A stretch of 39,605 nt of DNA, from NCBI RefSeq assembly GCF_900108475.1, contig NZ_FNWO01000019.1, positions 1-39,605 of the forward strand. The letters run 5' to 3'. The notes beneath the pieces are model-generated. The model was given only the letters and a program-made list of their open reading frames with translations. It was not told where the DNA came from and made no database searches. Made by a program: the position numbers and the translations under genes. Within the stretch, counting starts at the first letter, position 1. Every line of letters begins with the position of its first letter. This DNA is from Magnetospirillum fulvum. Its GTDB lineage: Bacteria > Pseudomonadota > Alphaproteobacteria > Rhodospirillales > Magnetospirillaceae. Shown here one piece after another: positions 24,655-34,386 of this stretch.

Positions 24655-24775
24655 CGAGGAAAACCATCGGCGACATAGTGTCGCGCTTGAAGCGGACCTG
24701 ATCGCCGATCCGATTGCCAAGGCCGAAGCGGAAACCCGCAACGGCCTTCGTCAATTCGACCAGGCTCATTCCTGA
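24647..24775 (+). pseudogene. Truncated Fic-family protein, N-terminal remnant
   Basis: A GTG at 24647, overlapping the antitoxin-like gene by 8 nt, opens a 42-codon frame: VSDEENHRRHSVALEADLIA, DPIAKAEAETRNGLRQFD, then QAHS and a stop. The part up to RNGLRQFD matches the N-terminal region of intact Fic proteins that follow such small genes (pattern ...IxDPxxxAExEARNGLxQFD). In intact proteins several hundred residues and the HPFxxGNGR motif follow. Here the frame ends at once and no such motif occurs downstream, so the 3' part was deleted. It could alternatively be an independent short gene, but I consider this less likely. Confidence 0.6.
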
Positions 24776-24807
24776 AATAGGGGTTTTCCGTCTTTCCACG
24801 CCCGATC

Positions 24808-24836
24808 GTGACTCTGCCCCGAAAACAGGCTAATAT
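24808..24836 (+). promoter_or_regulatory. Candidate promoter of the FlaF-like gene
   Basis: GTGACT at 24808–24813, 17 nt, then TAATAT at 24831–24836 resemble a sigma-70 promoter (4/6 and 5/6). It lies in the gap between the Fic remnant and the FlaF-like gene. Confidence 0.4.
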
Positions 24837-24910
24837 GACTTAAGGACAGGCATGTGCATAGATATCATGTCTGGTCCCCCCTTATCCCATCGCGCGACAG
24901 AGGTGCCGTC

Positions 24911-25261
24911 ATGTCGGACGAATCCACGATATCATTGCCCGAACTTGAGGCCGATAATCTGGCCGAGGCCGCGTTGCTGCTCGATCATGCCCGCGAGAAC
25001 CGCGATGCCGGGAAGCTGGCCTTGGCGCTCGACAACAATCTCCAGGTCTGGACCGCGATCCGGACCATTGCCGCCCGTCCCGATGCCACTCTGACCGAAA
25101 CGGCGCGGGGAAATCTGCTCCGTCTGTCCGATTTCGTCGCCACCAGCACTCTATCGACCGGGGTCAAGATTCCCAACGAGACCCTGAATACCCTGATCAA
25201 CGTCAACCTTCAGATTTCCGAGGGATTGCTGGAAGGGGCGAAACGATCGGCCGGACTCTGA
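24911..25261 (+). CDS. FlaF-like flagellin biosynthesis regulator
   Basis: The 116-residue helical protein shows LAEAALLLDHARENRDAG, ALDNNLQVWTAIRTI, ARGNLLRLSDFVATSTL and LNTLINVNLQISEGLL. The sequence of conserved positions (LNxxLWTxI, NLLxLSxFVxxxTL, LxxLIxVNxxIxxGL) is that of FlaF, which in Caulobacter and relatives controls flagellin translation and secretion with FlbT. FlaF normally sits beside flagellin and flbT genes; none is in this window. The start at 24911 has GAGGTG about 6 nt upstream. It is convergent with divK, 16 bp away. The call rests on pattern recognition only. Confidence 0.65.
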   Translation: MSDESTISLPELEADNLAEAALLLDHARENRDAGKLALALDNNLQVWTAIRTIAARPDATLTETARGNLLRLSDFVATSTLSTGVKIPNETLNTLINVNLQISEGLLEGAKRSAGL

Positions 25262-25277
25262 TCCGGCCTGCTCGGCG

Positions 25278-25643
25278 TCAGTCGAGAAAGCGGGCGACGG
25301 TCTGAAGGAAGTTCGCGACGGAGATCGGCTTGGCGATATAGCCCTCGCAGCCGCCCTCGCGGATTTTTTCCTCATCGCCCTTCATCGCGAACGCCGTCAC
25401 CGCGATCACCGGGATCGAGCGCAAATCGGGGTCGTCCTTCAGAATTCGGGTGATCTCGAGCCCGGAAATCTCGGGTAATTGGATATCCATCAGGATCAGA
25501 TCGGGCCGGTTGGCGCGGGCGATATCAACCGCCTCGCGTCCATCCTTGGTCTGAAGAGTCCTGTAGCCGTTGGCTTGAAGCAGATCGTTGAACAATTTCA
25601 TGTTCAATTCATTGTCTTCGACGATCAGGACTGATTTCGTCAT
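25278..25643 (-). CDS. divK: Single-domain response regulator DivK
   Basis: A 121-residue receiver domain with no output domain. It has the acidic pocket Glu9-Asp10 in [18 protein letters not shown], the phospho-acceptor Asp53 in [13 protein letters not shown], Thr in [16 protein letters not shown] and the conserved lysine in [13 protein letters not shown]. Length, the [15 protein letters not shown] start and the MKGDEEKI segment match DivK, the essential cell-cycle regulator that acts with DivJ, PleC and DivL upstream of CtrA. GGGGAG precedes the ATG. In many relatives divK is followed by pleD; here it is followed by the convergent FlaF-like gene, so it stands alone. Confidence 0.9.
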   Translation of the reverse strand: MTKSVLIVEDNELNMKLFNDLLQANGYRTLQTKDGREAVDIARANRPDLILMDIQLPEISGLEITRILKDDPDLRSIPVIAVTAFAMKGDEEKIREGGCEGYIAKPISVANFLQTVARFLD

Positions 25644-25788
25644 GCCACTCCCCGAATGACTATCGAAAGCTGTCCCGGACGCTGATCGCCCGAGAGACGG
25701 AACCATTCGACAATTTGCTGCCGTATCATCCCCATTTCGGCAAGACGAGTCAAACGAAGGGATTGAGCAGAAACGGAGAATCGCCCGA

Positions 25789-26238
25789 TCAGGCCGGCCA
25801 GACCACGATGTGGTGATCGAGCGGACCGGCGCGGCCCTCGGGCACGGCGCGGCCGCGTACCGAAATCCCGGCGCGATGGACGCTGTCGGGATCGCCCGAC
25901 ACCAGCGGATGCCACCAGGTCAGCCCTTTTCCCTCGGCCAGCAACCGATAAGCGCAGGTCGAGGGCAGCCATGCCAGATCGGCGATCACCGTGGCCGACA
26001 ATTGAATGCAATCGGGGACGTGGCGCCAGCGATGGGCATAATCGCGGCAGCCGCATTTGCCGAGATCGAGCAGGCGGCAGGCGACGTTGGTGTAATGGAT
26101 TTCGCCGGTATCGGAATCTTCGAGCTTGTGCAGGCAGCAGCGGCCGCAGCCGTCGCACAGGCTTTCCCACTCTTTGCGGCTGAGGTCTTTCAGCGCCTTG
26201 GTTTCCCAGAAGGGGGCGTCGGGGGGAAGCTCGCTCAT
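25789..26238 (-). CDS. YcgN/UPF0260 family cysteine-cluster protein
   Basis: The 149-residue protein begins [20 protein letters not shown] and contains [40 protein letters not shown] and [11 protein letters not shown]. The cysteine spacing CxxCxxCC...C...CxC...C...C is the UPF0260 (YcgN) signature and probably binds an iron–sulfur cluster or zinc. The conserved [16 protein letters not shown] segment near the C-terminus also fits. Its function is unknown. The start overlaps the ispE stop (ATGA), and the gene appears to be the last of the ETF-QO–TPR–ispE–ycgN run. Confidence 0.9.
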   Translation of the reverse strand: MSELPPDAPFWETKALKDLSRKEWESLCDGCGRCCLHKLEDSDTGEIHYTNVACRLLDLGKCGCRDYAHRWRHVPDCIQLSATVIADLAWLPSTCAYRLLAEGKGLTWWHPLVSGDPDSVHRAGISVRGRAVPEGRAGPLDHHIVVWPA

Positions 26239-27098
26239 CCCAGCAACGGGGCCGGAGCGACCCACCAGCCGGGCTGGTGCGCCGACAGACCTTGGGCGGC
26301 GACACGAGCGGCTGCCTCGTCGGCGAACAGGCCGAAACAGGTCGCGCCCGATCCCGACATCCGCGCCAGCAGACAAGCGGGCTGGGCGGTGATCGCCGCC
26401 AGCATCTCGCCGACCAGCGGCAACAGGGCGATCGCGGGGGCGGTCAGATCATTGCGCCGCGCAGCCAGGGCCTGGGCCAAAGCGTGGGCGTCGGCGGGAG
26501 CGTGGGTCAGCGGGTCGGGGGTCGAGAAGTCCGCGGTGCGGGCCTTGAACACCGACGGCGTCGATAGCGGCACCAGCGGATTGACCAGCACCAGCCACGC
26601 CGGGGGCAAGGCGGGGGCGGGGGTCAGCACCTCGCCGACGCCTTCCATCCGGGTCGGCCGTCCGGCCAGACAGACCGGGACATCGGCTCCGATCGACAAA
26701 GCCAGCGTCCGCATCCGCTCGGGCGGCAGGTCGATCTGCCACAGACGCGACAGGGCGATCAGGGTGGCGGCGGCATCGGCGGAACCGCCGCCGATCCCGG
26801 CGGCGACGGGCAGGCGCTTGGTCAGGCGGATGTCGGCGGCGAGCGGAACTCCGGCCGCCTCGGCCAGCAGGCGGGCGGCCTTGACGACGATGTTCTCGCC
26901 CTCGGGCAGGCTGGCGGCGGTGGGGCCATCGACATGCAGGGTCAGGCTGTCGGCGGGACGGGCGGTGACGGTGTCGCCGATTCCGGCGAACGCCACCAGC
27001 GAGTCGAGCAGGTGATAGCCGTCGGGGCGCTTTCCGGTCACCAACAGGGTCAGATTGACCTTGGCCGGGGCCTCGACGGTAACGAAATGATCGGTCAT
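26235..27098 (-). CDS. ispE: 4-diphosphocytidyl-2-C-methyl-D-erythritol kinase
   Basis: IspE is the GHMP kinase of the MEP isoprenoid pathway. The 287-residue product shows [27 protein letters not shown], the glycine-rich ATP loop [30 protein letters not shown] and [13 protein letters not shown]. The N-terminus could be the ATG at 27098 ([11 protein letters not shown]) or a GTG at 27107 that overlaps the TPR gene stop (GTGA); family length favours the ATG. It is embedded between the TPR gene and the YcgN gene, a common alphaproteobacterial arrangement. Confidence 0.95.
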   Translation of the reverse strand: MTDHFVTVEAPAKVNLTLLVTGKRPDGYHLLDSLVAFAGIGDTVTARPADSLTLHVDGPTAASLPEGENIVVKAARLLAEAAGVPLAADIRLTKRLPVAAGIGGGSADAAATLIALSRLWQIDLPPERMRTLALSIGADVPVCLAGRPTRMEGVGEVLTPAPALPPAWLVLVNPLVPLSTPSVFKARTADFSTPDPLTHAPADAHALAQALAARRNDLTAPAIALLPLVGEMLAAITAQPACLLARMSGSGATCFGLFADEAAARVAAQGLSAHQPGWWVAPAPLLG

Positions 27099-27103
27099 GC
27101 GGG

Positions 27104-28834
27104 TCACTTGGCAGTCAGGGGTGGAAGCTGGCCGGTCGAGACCTTGGCCTTCAGCGCCTCGATCTGTTCCGGCTCGGGATTGAGGGACAGCGCCCGCTGC
27201 CACTGGAAGCGGGCTTCGTCGATGCGGCCGCTGCGCCACAGGGCGTCGCCCAGATGTTCGTTGACGGTGGGGTCTTCGGGCTTCAGTTCGACGCCGCGTT
27301 CGAGGTATTTGACCGCCCCGGCGAAATCGCCCAACCGGTACAGCGCCCAGCCCAGCGAATCGACGATGGCGCCGTCGTTGGGGCGCAGCCGCACCGCCCG
27401 TTCCAGCAGCGAGCGGCCTTCTTCGAGATTGATGCCCTGATCGACCCAGCTATAGCCGAGATAGTTCAGCACGTCGGGCTGCTCGGGCTTTAGCCGCAGC
27501 GCCTGGAGGAAGTCGGCCTCGGCGCGCGGCCATTGCCCCGAGCGTTCCAGCGCGATGCCGCGGGCATAATACAGCGGCCAGATCTGCGGATTGGGGGCGG
27601 ATCCTTCGGGCGCGGCGCGGCGCAGGGCCAGATCGTAGGCCTCGGCCGCTTCGGGGAAGCGCTTGTGGGCGCGAAAGACGTCGCCCAGGGTCATCGCGGC
27701 GTCGTAGCCGTCGGGCCGCATCGCGATCAGGCGGCGCAATTCGGCGATCGCGTCCTCGGTCCGGCCCGCTTCGTCGAAATTGACCGCCAGCCGCAGCCGG
27801 GCGTAATCGGCCGCCGGAGACGCGGGGTCGATCGCGTGATAGATCGGCTCGGCCTCGTCCAGCCGCCCCTGACGGCTGAGCACATCGGCCAGCAGCAACT
27901 GGCACAGCGGGAAGTTCGGCCGCATCCCCAGCGCCAGCCGGGCGAACACCAGGGCCAGATCGTTGGCTCCGCCCTGACGGGCCAGCGAGGCGGTGTCGAA
28001 CAGCGATTCGGCCAGCCCGTCCCCGGCGCTGGTGACCGCACGCGGCACGTTGGTTCCGGCTTTCAAGGCGCGGTCGCCGTCGAACAGCGAGCGGTCGGGC
28101 TGGGCGGCATGATAGCGGGCGTAAAGGGCGCGGGCGTCGTCGAGGCGGCCGCCGCGCTGGAAGAAGGCTCCGGCGGTTTCGACCGCCCGCAGGCTGCTCT
28201 GACCTTCGAGCGCGGCGCGGAGATGCCGTTCGGCTTCGGCCGGACGGTTGGCCAGATCGGCGACCATTCCGGCGTGGAGTTCGAACACCGGGGCAAAGGC
28301 GGCGGCGGCCCCGCTTGGCTTTAGCAGCGCCAGCGCTCCGTCGGGATCGCCCTGGCCCTCGCGGCTCCAGGCCAGCATCAAGGGCGCGAGAAAGGCGTTC
28401 AAGCCCTTGCGCGGCATCGCCTCGAACCGCTTTTGCGCTGCGGCGAAATCGCCCATTGATGCGGCGCGGACTCCCAGCAACATCGTCGGCAGCGGGGCTT
28501 CCTCGTCGATCAGCAACAGCCGCTCGGCCAGCGGCGCGGCCTCGTCCAGCCGCCCCTCGGCGAGCAGAAGGGTGAAGGCGAGTTGCTGCAACTCGGTATT
28601 GTCGCGGTCGGCGGCGGCGGCAACCGACAGCAATTGCGCCGCGGCGCGGGTGTCGCCATGGGCATAGGCAAACCGCCCGGCCATATAGGCGCCCAGGCCG
28701 CTGGGCTCGACCGCCGCATCGGTCGAAGAGGGCGTGGGCGTGGGCGGCGATCCGCAGGTCGCCAGACTCGCTGCCGCCAGCGCCGCCGCCAAGGCCAGGG
28801 CCGGCGGTGTTCCCGTAATGCTCCGTGTCCGCAT
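27104..28834 (-). CDS. Tetratricopeptide-repeat protein, exported or membrane-attached
   Basis: The 576-residue protein has an N-terminal signal sequence, [20 protein letters not shown] then [15 protein letters not shown] resembles a lipobox with an atypical residue at -1 (Thr), so a lipoprotein is possible. The rest is TPR superhelix; clear repeats are [83 protein letters not shown] and [20 protein letters not shown]. Proteins of this type upstream of ispE are common in alphaproteobacteria. They probably act in the periplasm or at the outer membrane, but the partner is unknown. AAGGA lies about 12 nt before the start. Confidence 0.88.
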   Translation of the reverse strand: MRTRSITGTPPALALAAALAAASLATCGSPPTPTPSSTDAAVEPSGLGAYMAGRFAYAHGDTRAAAQLLSVAAAADRDNTELQQLAFTLLLAEGRLDEAAPLAERLLLIDEEAPLPTMLLGVRAASMGDFAAAQKRFEAMPRKGLNAFLAPLMLAWSREGQGDPDGALALLKPSGAAAAFAPVFELHAGMVADLANRPAEAERHLRAALEGQSSLRAVETAGAFFQRGGRLDDARALYARYHAAQPDRSLFDGDRALKAGTNVPRAVTSAGDGLAESLFDTASLARQGGANDLALVFARLALGMRPNFPLCQLLLADVLSRQGRLDEAEPIYHAIDPASPAADYARLRLAVNFDEAGRTEDAIAELRRLIAMRPDGYDAAMTLGDVFRAHKRFPEAAEAYDLALRRAAPEGSAPNPQIWPLYYARGIALERSGQWPRAEADFLQALRLKPEQPDVLNYLGYSWVDQGINLEEGRSLLERAVRLRPNDGAIVDSLGWALYRLGDFAGAVKYLERGVELKPEDPTVNEHLGDALWRSGRIDEARFQWQRALSLNPEPEQIEALKAKVSTGQLPPLTAK

Positions 28835-28904
28835 GGATTGTTTCCTTGGGAGGACGCCGCCGAACCGTGACGGCGCCGATCCCTGCTGATGTCTGGTCCC
28901 AGCT

Positions 28905-30533
28905 TTACATGTTGGGATAGTTGGGTCCACCGCCACCTTCGGGAACCGTCCAGGTGATGTTCTGGGTCGGGTCCTTGATGTCGCAGGTCTTGCAATGCAC
29001 ACAATTCTGCGCGTTGATCTGAAGACGGGCCGGGGCGGCCTCGGTCGCGGCGACGATCTCGTAGACCCCCGCCGGACAGTAACGCTGTTCGGGCGCGTCA
29101 TAGAGCGGCAGATTGAGCGAAACCGGAATGGCGGGATCGGCCAGCTTCAGATGCGACGGCTGGTTCTCCTCGTGATTGGTGTTCGAGATGAACACGCTGG
29201 ACAGTTTGTCGAAGCTGACGCTCCCGTCCGGCTTGGGATAGGCGATTGCCGGGTAATCGGCGGCCTTGCCGAGCGCCAGATGGTCGGGCCGATGCTTCAA
29301 CGTCCACGGCGCGCGGCCGCGCAGGATTTCGTAATCGAAGGCGGAATAGGCCAGACCGCCCCACAAGCCCCAATGGAAGCTGGGGCGGACGTTGCGGGCG
29401 CGGTACAGCTCGTCCCACAGCCAGCTATGCCGCAAGGCAGCGGGATAAGCGGTCAGTTCGCCTGCGGGAACCGCTCCGCCGCCGAGCGCCTCGGCCACCG
29501 CCTCGGCCGCCACCATCGCCGATTTCATCGCGGTGTGGGTGCCCTTGACCTTGGGGACGTTGAGGAACCCGGCGGTGTCGCCGATCAGCGCGCCGCCGGG
29601 GAAGGTCAGCTTGGGGATCGATTGCAGCCCGCCCTCGGACAAAGCGCGGGCACCATAGGAAATCCGCCGTCCGCCTTCGAAGGTCGGGCGGATCGCCGGA
29701 TGAGTCTTGAAGCGTTGGAACTCGTCGAACGGCGACAGATGCGGGTTGGCGTAATCCAGCCCGACGACGAAGCCGACCGCGACCTGATTGTCTTCGAGGT
29801 GATAGAGGAAGGCCCCGCCATAGGTCTTGGTGTCCATCGGCCAGCCGACCGAATGGACGATCTTGCCGGGATGGTGCTGGGCCGGATCGATTTCCCACAA
29901 TTCCTTGATGCCGATCCCATAGGTCTGGACATCGCAATCGCGGCGCAGGTCGAACCGCTCGAACAAGGTCTTGGTCAGGCTGCCGCGACAGCCTTCGGCG
30001 AACAGGGTCTGGCGGGCCAGCAATTCGACGCCGGGGGTGAAGTTGGGGCCGGGCTCGCCCTCCTTGGTCACGCCCATGTCGCCGGTGGCGACGCCCCGGA
30101 CCGCGCCGGATTCGTCGTAAAGCACTTCGGCGGCGGCGAAACCCGCGAAAATCTCGACCCCCAGCGCCTCGGCCTGGGTGGCCAGCCAGCGGGCGAAATT
30201 GCCGAGCGAGATGATGTAATTGCCGTGATTGTTCATCGTCGGCGGCGTCGGCAGCCGGATCGCCCGGCTTTCGGTCAGAAAGAGGAACGAATCGTCGCAG
30301 GCCGGGGTGTGCAACGGCGCGCCGCGCTCTTGCCAGTCGGGGAACAGTTCGGCCAGGGTGCGCGGTTCCAGCACCGCGCCCGACAGGATGTGCGCGCCGA
30401 TTTCCGATCCTTTTTCCAGCACGCAGACGGCGAGATCGGGATCAATCTGTTTCAGCCGGATCGCTGCGGTCAGGCCCGCCGGGCCTCCACCGACGATCAC
30501 GACATCGAATTCCATGGATTCACGTTCGCTCAC
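28905..30533 (-). CDS. Electron-transfer flavoprotein–ubiquinone oxidoreductase
   Basis: ETF-QO passes electrons from ETF (fatty-acid and amino-acid oxidation) to ubiquinone at the inner membrane. The 542-residue protein has the FAD-binding [58 protein letters not shown] (membrane-facing loop), and a C-terminal 4Fe-4S site with RYCPAGVYE around residue 484 and [12 protein letters not shown] around 510–517. It ends [16 protein letters not shown], the usual terminus. The start is a GTG ([10 protein letters not shown]); an ATG six codons downstream is also possible. The ETF subunit genes are not in the window. It heads the minus-strand run and diverges from the UDP-glucuronate decarboxylase gene. 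Confidence 0.97.
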   Translation of the reverse strand: MSERESMEFDVVIVGGGPAGLTAAIRLKQIDPDLAVCVLEKGSEIGAHILSGAVLEPRTLAELFPDWQERGAPLHTPACDDSFLFLTESRAIRLPTPPTMNNHGNYIISLGNFARWLATQAEALGVEIFAGFAAAEVLYDESGAVRGVATGDMGVTKEGEPGPNFTPGVELLARQTLFAEGCRGSLTKTLFERFDLRRDCDVQTYGIGIKELWEIDPAQHHPGKIVHSVGWPMDTKTYGGAFLYHLEDNQVAVGFVVGLDYANPHLSPFDEFQRFKTHPAIRPTFEGGRRISYGARALSEGGLQSIPKLTFPGGALIGDTAGFLNVPKVKGTHTAMKSAMVAAEAVAEALGGGAVPAGELTAYPAALRHSWLWDELYRARNVRPSFHWGLWGGLAYSAFDYEILRGRAPWTLKHRPDHLALGKAADYPAIAYPKPDGSVSFDKLSSVFISNTNHEENQPSHLKLADPAIPVSLNLPLYDAPEQRYCPAGVYEIVAATEAAPARLQINAQNCVHCKTCDIKDPTQNITWTVPEGGGGPNYPNM

Positions 30534-30551
30534 AGCATCCCACTCCGCGAC

Positions 30552-30579
30552 GGAACCGCACGTAAGAGAAAGCGGTTCC
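30552..30579. promoter_or_regulatory. Inverted repeat in a divergent promoter region
   Basis: GGAACCGC (30552–30559) and GCGGTTCC (30572–30579) form a perfect 8-bp inverted repeat with a 12-nt A-rich centre. It lies 18 bp upstream of the ETF-QO start codon in the 173-bp divergent gap. It could be an operator or an mRNA leader hairpin of ETF-QO. Confidence 0.4.
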
Positions 30580-30706
30580 CGATCAGGCCAGAGTGTTTCT
30601 ATAGCACACCGTCCGCAACTCTTTCGATCCCCTCTCGTGGATGCGCCTTGTCATCGCCCACCGCGTCCCTTAGAAAACGGAGTTCCGGACGAAAGGGCAC
30701 AAAGTG

Positions 30707-31657
30707 ATGAAATACGGTCGCAAGCGGGTTCTGGTTACCGGCGGCGCGGGCTTCCTGGGGTCGCATCTGTGCGAGCGGTTGCTCGACGACGGCTGCGACG
30801 TCCTGTGTGCCGACAATTTGTTCACCGGGACCAAGGACAACATCGCGCATCTGCTCGGCAATCCGTATTTCGAGCTGATGCGCCATGACGTCACCTTCCC
30901 GCTCTATGTCGAAGTTGACGAGATTTACAATCTCGCCTGCCCGGCCTCGCCGGTGCATTACCAGCGCGACCCGGTCCAGACCACCAAGACCAGCGTTCAC
31001 GGCGCGATCAACATGCTGGGGCTGGCCAAGCGGGTCGGCGCGAAGATTTTCCAGGCCTCGACCTCCGAGGTCTATGGCGATCCCGAAGTTCACCCCCAGA
31101 CCGAAAATTATCGCGGCAGCGTTAATCCGATCGGTCCGCGCGCCTGCTACGACGAAGGCAAGCGCTGCGCCGAGACCCTGTTCTTCGATTACTGGCGTCA
31201 GCACGGGTTGCGGATCAAGGTGGCCCGCATTTTCAACACCTATGGGCCGCGGATGCATCCCGACGATGGCCGGGTGGTGTCGAACTTCATCGTCCAGGCG
31301 CTGGAAGGCCGCCCGATCACCCTGTACGGCGACGGCAGCCAGACCCGCAGCTTCTGCTTCGTTGACGATCTGATCGAAGGCTTCCTGCGCCTGATGGCGA
31401 CCGGCGACGACGTCACCGGCCCGATCAATATCGGCAATCCGCGCGAAATGACGGTGCGTGAACTGGCCGAGATGGTGGTGGCGATGGTCGGCTCGAAATC
31501 GGGGATCGTGTTCCAGCCGCTGCCCGCCGACGATCCGTTGCAGCGCCGCCCCGATATCACCCTGGCCAAGGAAACGCTGGGCTGGACGCCGAAGGTGACG
31601 CTGGAAGAAGGGTTGGAGCGCACCATCGCCTATTTCCGCGCCCGGATGCAGGCCTAG
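30707..31657 (+). CDS. uxs: UDP-glucuronate decarboxylase (UDP-xylose synthase)
   Basis: The 316-residue extended SDR has [20 protein letters not shown] (NAD binding), [48 protein letters not shown], the UXS-diagnostic [19 protein letters not shown] with the catalytic Tyr-x3-Lys, [20 protein letters not shown] and [18 protein letters not shown]. It oxidises, decarboxylates and re-reduces UDP-glucuronate to UDP-xylose for polysaccharide synthesis. No other polysaccharide gene is adjacent. The ATG at 30707 follows AAAGGG; an adjacent GTG at 30704 is an alternative. It is convergent with bolA. Confidence 0.93.
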   Translation: MKYGRKRVLVTGGAGFLGSHLCERLLDDGCDVLCADNLFTGTKDNIAHLLGNPYFELMRHDVTFPLYVEVDEIYNLACPASPVHYQRDPVQTTKTSVHGAINMLGLAKRVGAKIFQASTSEVYGDPEVHPQTENYRGSVNPIGPRACYDEGKRCAETLFFDYWRQHGLRIKVARIFNTYGPRMHPDDGRVVSNFIVQALEGRPITLYGDGSQTRSFCFVDDLIEGFLRLMATGDDVTGPINIGNPREMTVRELAEMVVAMVGSKSGIVFQPLPADDPLQRRPDITLAKETLGWTPKVTLEEGLERTIAYFRARMQA

Positions 31658-31681
31658 GAGGGCCGCAAGCCGACCTTTGCC

Positions 31682-31702
31682 CCCTCTCCCGGTGGGAGGG
31701 GG
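31682..31702. terminator. GC-rich hairpin after the decarboxylase gene
   Basis: CCCTCTCCC (31682–31690), loop GGT and GGGAGGGGG (31694–31702) form a 9-bp stem with one G·T pair, 25 bp after the stop codon. No T-run follows, so the terminator call is tentative. Confidence 0.45.
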
Positions 31703-31745
31703 TAACGTCGGACTGTAACGATATTGCTTTGGCGGCCGTCGCCCC

Positions 31746-31850
31746 CGGGCTTGACCCGGGGGTCGGGGCAGGGCCAAAAAAATAATGGAAAATTTGGATG
31801 AGGCGGCGCCAGGAGGATGGCCGGGTCAAGCCCGGCCAAGACGGGCCGGG
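31746..31850. repeat. Inverted pair of the GGGCTTGACCCGGG-type repeat, copies B and C
   Basis: CCGGGCTTGACCCGG lies in copy B (31746–31775) and its exact reverse complement CCGGGTCAAGCCCGG in copy C (31819–31850). They bracket an A/T-richer 40-nt centre. The core is shared with copy A at 341–370. The pair occupies the 219-bp gap between two convergent genes and could fold into a long hairpin. No coding sequence is seen in this gap. Confidence 0.8.
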
Positions 31851-31876
31851 AATTTTCCCTTAGACCCGGCCAACCT

Positions 31877-32122
31877 CTAAGCCCCCTCTTCCTCGGGCGT
31901 CAGGGTCTTTAGCGCCAAAGCGTGCAGATCGCCGCCCATCTTGCCGCCAAGCGCGTCATAGACCGCCTGATGGCGGCGCACCCGCGACAGGCCGGTGAAA
32001 CTGGGCGACACCACCAGTGCGGAATAATGGTCGCCGTCGCCGCGCAAATCCTCGATCACCACCTTGGCATCGGGCAGGCCGGAGCGGATCAGCGCTTCGA
32101 TCTCGGTCGCGGACATCGGCAT
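31877..32122 (-). CDS. bolA: BolA family protein
   Basis: An 81-residue protein starting MPMSATEIEALIRSGLPDAK and continuing VVIEDLRGDGDHYSALVVS, SRVRRHQAVYDAL and LHALALKTLTPEEE. This is the BolA/IbaG fold with the conserved GDGDHYSALVVS motif and the C-terminal His (LHAL) that helps bind a 2Fe-2S cluster with a monothiol glutaredoxin. AAGGAC precedes the ATG at 32122; a second ATG lies two codons on. It follows purL on the same strand (65 bp), as in many alphaproteobacteria. The usual next gene, grxD, is absent here. Confidence 0.92.
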   Translation of the reverse strand: MPMSATEIEALIRSGLPDAKVVIEDLRGDGDHYSALVVSPSFTGLSRVRRHQAVYDALGGKMGGDLHALALKTLTPEEEGA

Positions 32123-32187
32123 GGTTGAGTGTCCTTCGCAGCGTCGGGCGCAGGGGCGGACCAAAGCCCGCCCCTGTCTCCGTTTCG

Positions 32188-34386
32188 TTACTCAGCGGTG
32201 CCGTTCATGAAGGCGGGCATCCAGCCTTCGTGAACCTCGGCCAGTTCCTCGACGGCGATGGCGCGGCCACCGACGCTGATGACATGGCCGCCGGTGCGAC
32301 CGATCACCCGGACGGCGGTGTCGTGCTCGACCGCTTCTTCCAGCACGGTGGGAAGATCGTCGTCGCGGATTTCGAGGAGGTAGCGGCCCTGATCCTCGCC
32401 AAAGCACCAGGCGTGCAGCGGCAGGGTCGAGGGGGCGTCGAGCGCGGCTCCGATCTTATCCTGCGAGGCCATCGCCATCTCGGCGACCGCGACCAGCAGG
32501 CCGCCGTCGGAAATGTCGTGGCTGGCCTGGACCAGACCGTCGCCGATCAACTGGCGGACCAGTTCACCGGCGCGGCGTTCGCGATGCAGCGCGACCGGCG
32601 GCGGCGAGCCTTCCTCGCGGCCGCAGATTTCGCGCAGATAAAGCGACGCGCCCAGCCAGCCCTTGGTCTCGCCGATCAGGACGATGGCGTTGCCCGTGCC
32701 CTTGAAGTCGATTGAGGCGCTGCGGCTGACATCGGCCAGCAGACCGACGCCGCCGATCGCCGGGGTGGGCAGGATCGCCTCGCCCTGGGTCTCGTTGTAG
32801 AGCGAGACATTGCCCGACACGACCGGGAAATCCAGCTCGCGGCAGGCCTGACCCATGCCCCGGATCGCCTCGACGATCTGGCCCATGATCTCGGGCTTTT
32901 CCGGATTGCCGAAATTCAGATTGTCGGTGACGGCGAGCGGCAGCGCGCCGACGGCGGACAGGTTGCGATACGCCTCGGCCACCGCCTGACGGCCGCCTTC
33001 ATAGGGGTCGGCGACGACATAGCGGGGGGTGACGTCGGTGGTGATCGCGACGCCCTTGCCGGTGGCGTGGACGCGGACCACGGCGGCATCGCCGCCCGGA
33101 CGCTGGACGGTGTCGCCCATCACCATGTGGTCGTACTGCTCCCAGATCCAGCGGCGCGAGGCGAGGTCGGGGGTGCCCAGCAGGGTCTTCAACGCTTCGA
33201 CCGGGCAAACCGTCTCGATCTCGCGGGCATCGACCGGCTGACGCTTGGTGGGCAGAACCCAGGGGCGGTCATATTCCGGCGAGGCCAGCGCCAGCGGGTC
33301 GATCGGCAAATCGGCGACGATCTCGCCATGGCGCGACAGCACCATCCGCCCGCTGTCGGTCAGATGGCCGACGATGGCGAAGTCGAGTTCCCACTTCTCG
33401 AACACGGCGCGGGCCAGATCCTCGCGGCCCGGCTTGATCACCATCAGCATCCGTTCCTGGGATTCCGACAGCATGATCTCGTAGGCGCTCATCCCCTCTT
33501 CGCGCATCGGCACGAGGTCGAGATTCATCTCGATCCCCAGCCCGCCCTTCGAGGCCATCTCGAACGAGGACGAGGTCAGACCGGCGGCGCCCATGTCCTG
33601 GATCGCGACGATCGCATCGGTCGCCATCAGTTCCAGACAGGCTTCGATCAGCAGCTTCTCGGTGAAGGGGTCGCCGACCTGGACGGTCGGACGCTTTTCC
33701 TCGGACTTCTCGTCGAATTCGGCCGAGGCCATCGTCGCGCCGTGGATGCCGTCACGCCCGGTCTTCGAGCCGACATAGACCACCGGATTGCCGATCCCGG
33801 CGGCGGCGGAATAGAAAATCCGGTCCTTGTCGGCCAGACCGACGGTCATCGCGTTGACCAGGATGTTGCCGTTGTAGGAGGGGTGGAAATTAACCTCGCC
33901 CCCCACCGTCGGCACGCCGACGCAATTGCCATAGCCGCCGATGCCCGACACCACGCCCGCGACAAGGTGACGGGTCTTGGGGTGAGCGGGATCGCCGAAG
34001 CGGAGCGCGTTGAGGTTGGCGATCGGCCGCGCGCCCATCGTGAAGACGTCGCGCAGGATGCCGCCGACCCCGGTCGCCGCGCCCTGATAGGGCTCGATGA
34101 AGCTGGGGTGGTTGTGGCTTTCCATCTTGAAGATGATCGCCTGATTGTCGCCGATGTCGATGACGCCGGCATTCTCGCCCGGACCACGGATCACCCAAGG
34201 CGCCTTGGTCGGCAGGGTCTTCAGCCACTTCTTCGAGGATTTGTACGAGCAATGCTCGGACCACATCACCGAGAAGATGCCGAGTTCGGTCAGATTGGGC
34301 TCGCGGCCCAGGATTTCGAGAACCTTGGCGTACTCATCGGGCTTCAGGCCGTGCTGGGCGATGATGTCGGGGGTGATCGCGGTCAA
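32188..34386 (-). CDS. purL: Phosphoribosylformylglycinamidine synthase subunit PurL
   Basis: PurL converts FGAR to FGAM in purine synthesis using ammonia from PurQ. The 732-residue product is the small-type PurL. It shows [15 protein letters not shown] (residues about 43–57, catalytic His), [41 protein letters not shown]-like [35 protein letters not shown] and [14 protein letters not shown]. Small PurL needs both PurQ and PurS. It overlaps purQ by 4 nt (ATGA), so the subunits are translationally coupled. purS is not adjacent. Confidence 0.97.
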   Translation of the reverse strand: MTAITPDIIAQHGLKPDEYAKVLEILGREPNLTELGIFSVMWSEHCSYKSSKKWLKTLPTKAPWVIRGPGENAGVIDIGDNQAIIFKMESHNHPSFIEPYQGAATGVGGILRDVFTMGARPIANLNALRFGDPAHPKTRHLVAGVVSGIGGYGNCVGVPTVGGEVNFHPSYNGNILVNAMTVGLADKDRIFYSAAAGIGNPVVYVGSKTGRDGIHGATMASAEFDEKSEEKRPTVQVGDPFTEKLLIEACLELMATDAIVAIQDMGAAGLTSSSFEMASKGGLGIEMNLDLVPMREEGMSAYEIMLSESQERMLMVIKPGREDLARAVFEKWELDFAIVGHLTDSGRMVLSRHGEIVADLPIDPLALASPEYDRPWVLPTKRQPVDAREIETVCPVEALKTLLGTPDLASRRWIWEQYDHMVMGDTVQRPGGDAAVVRVHATGKGVAITTDVTPRYVVADPYEGGRQAVAEAYRNLSAVGALPLAVTDNLNFGNPEKPEIMGQIVEAIRGMGQACRELDFPVVSGNVSLYNETQGEAILPTPAIGGVGLLADVSRSASIDFKGTGNAIVLIGETKGWLGASLYLREICGREEGSPPPVALHRERRAGELVRQLIGDGLVQASHDISDGGLLVAVAEMAMASQDKIGAALDAPSTLPLHAWCFGEDQGRYLLEIRDDDLPTVLEEAVEHDTAVRVIGRTGGHVISVGGRAIAVEELAEVHEGWMPAFMNGTAE

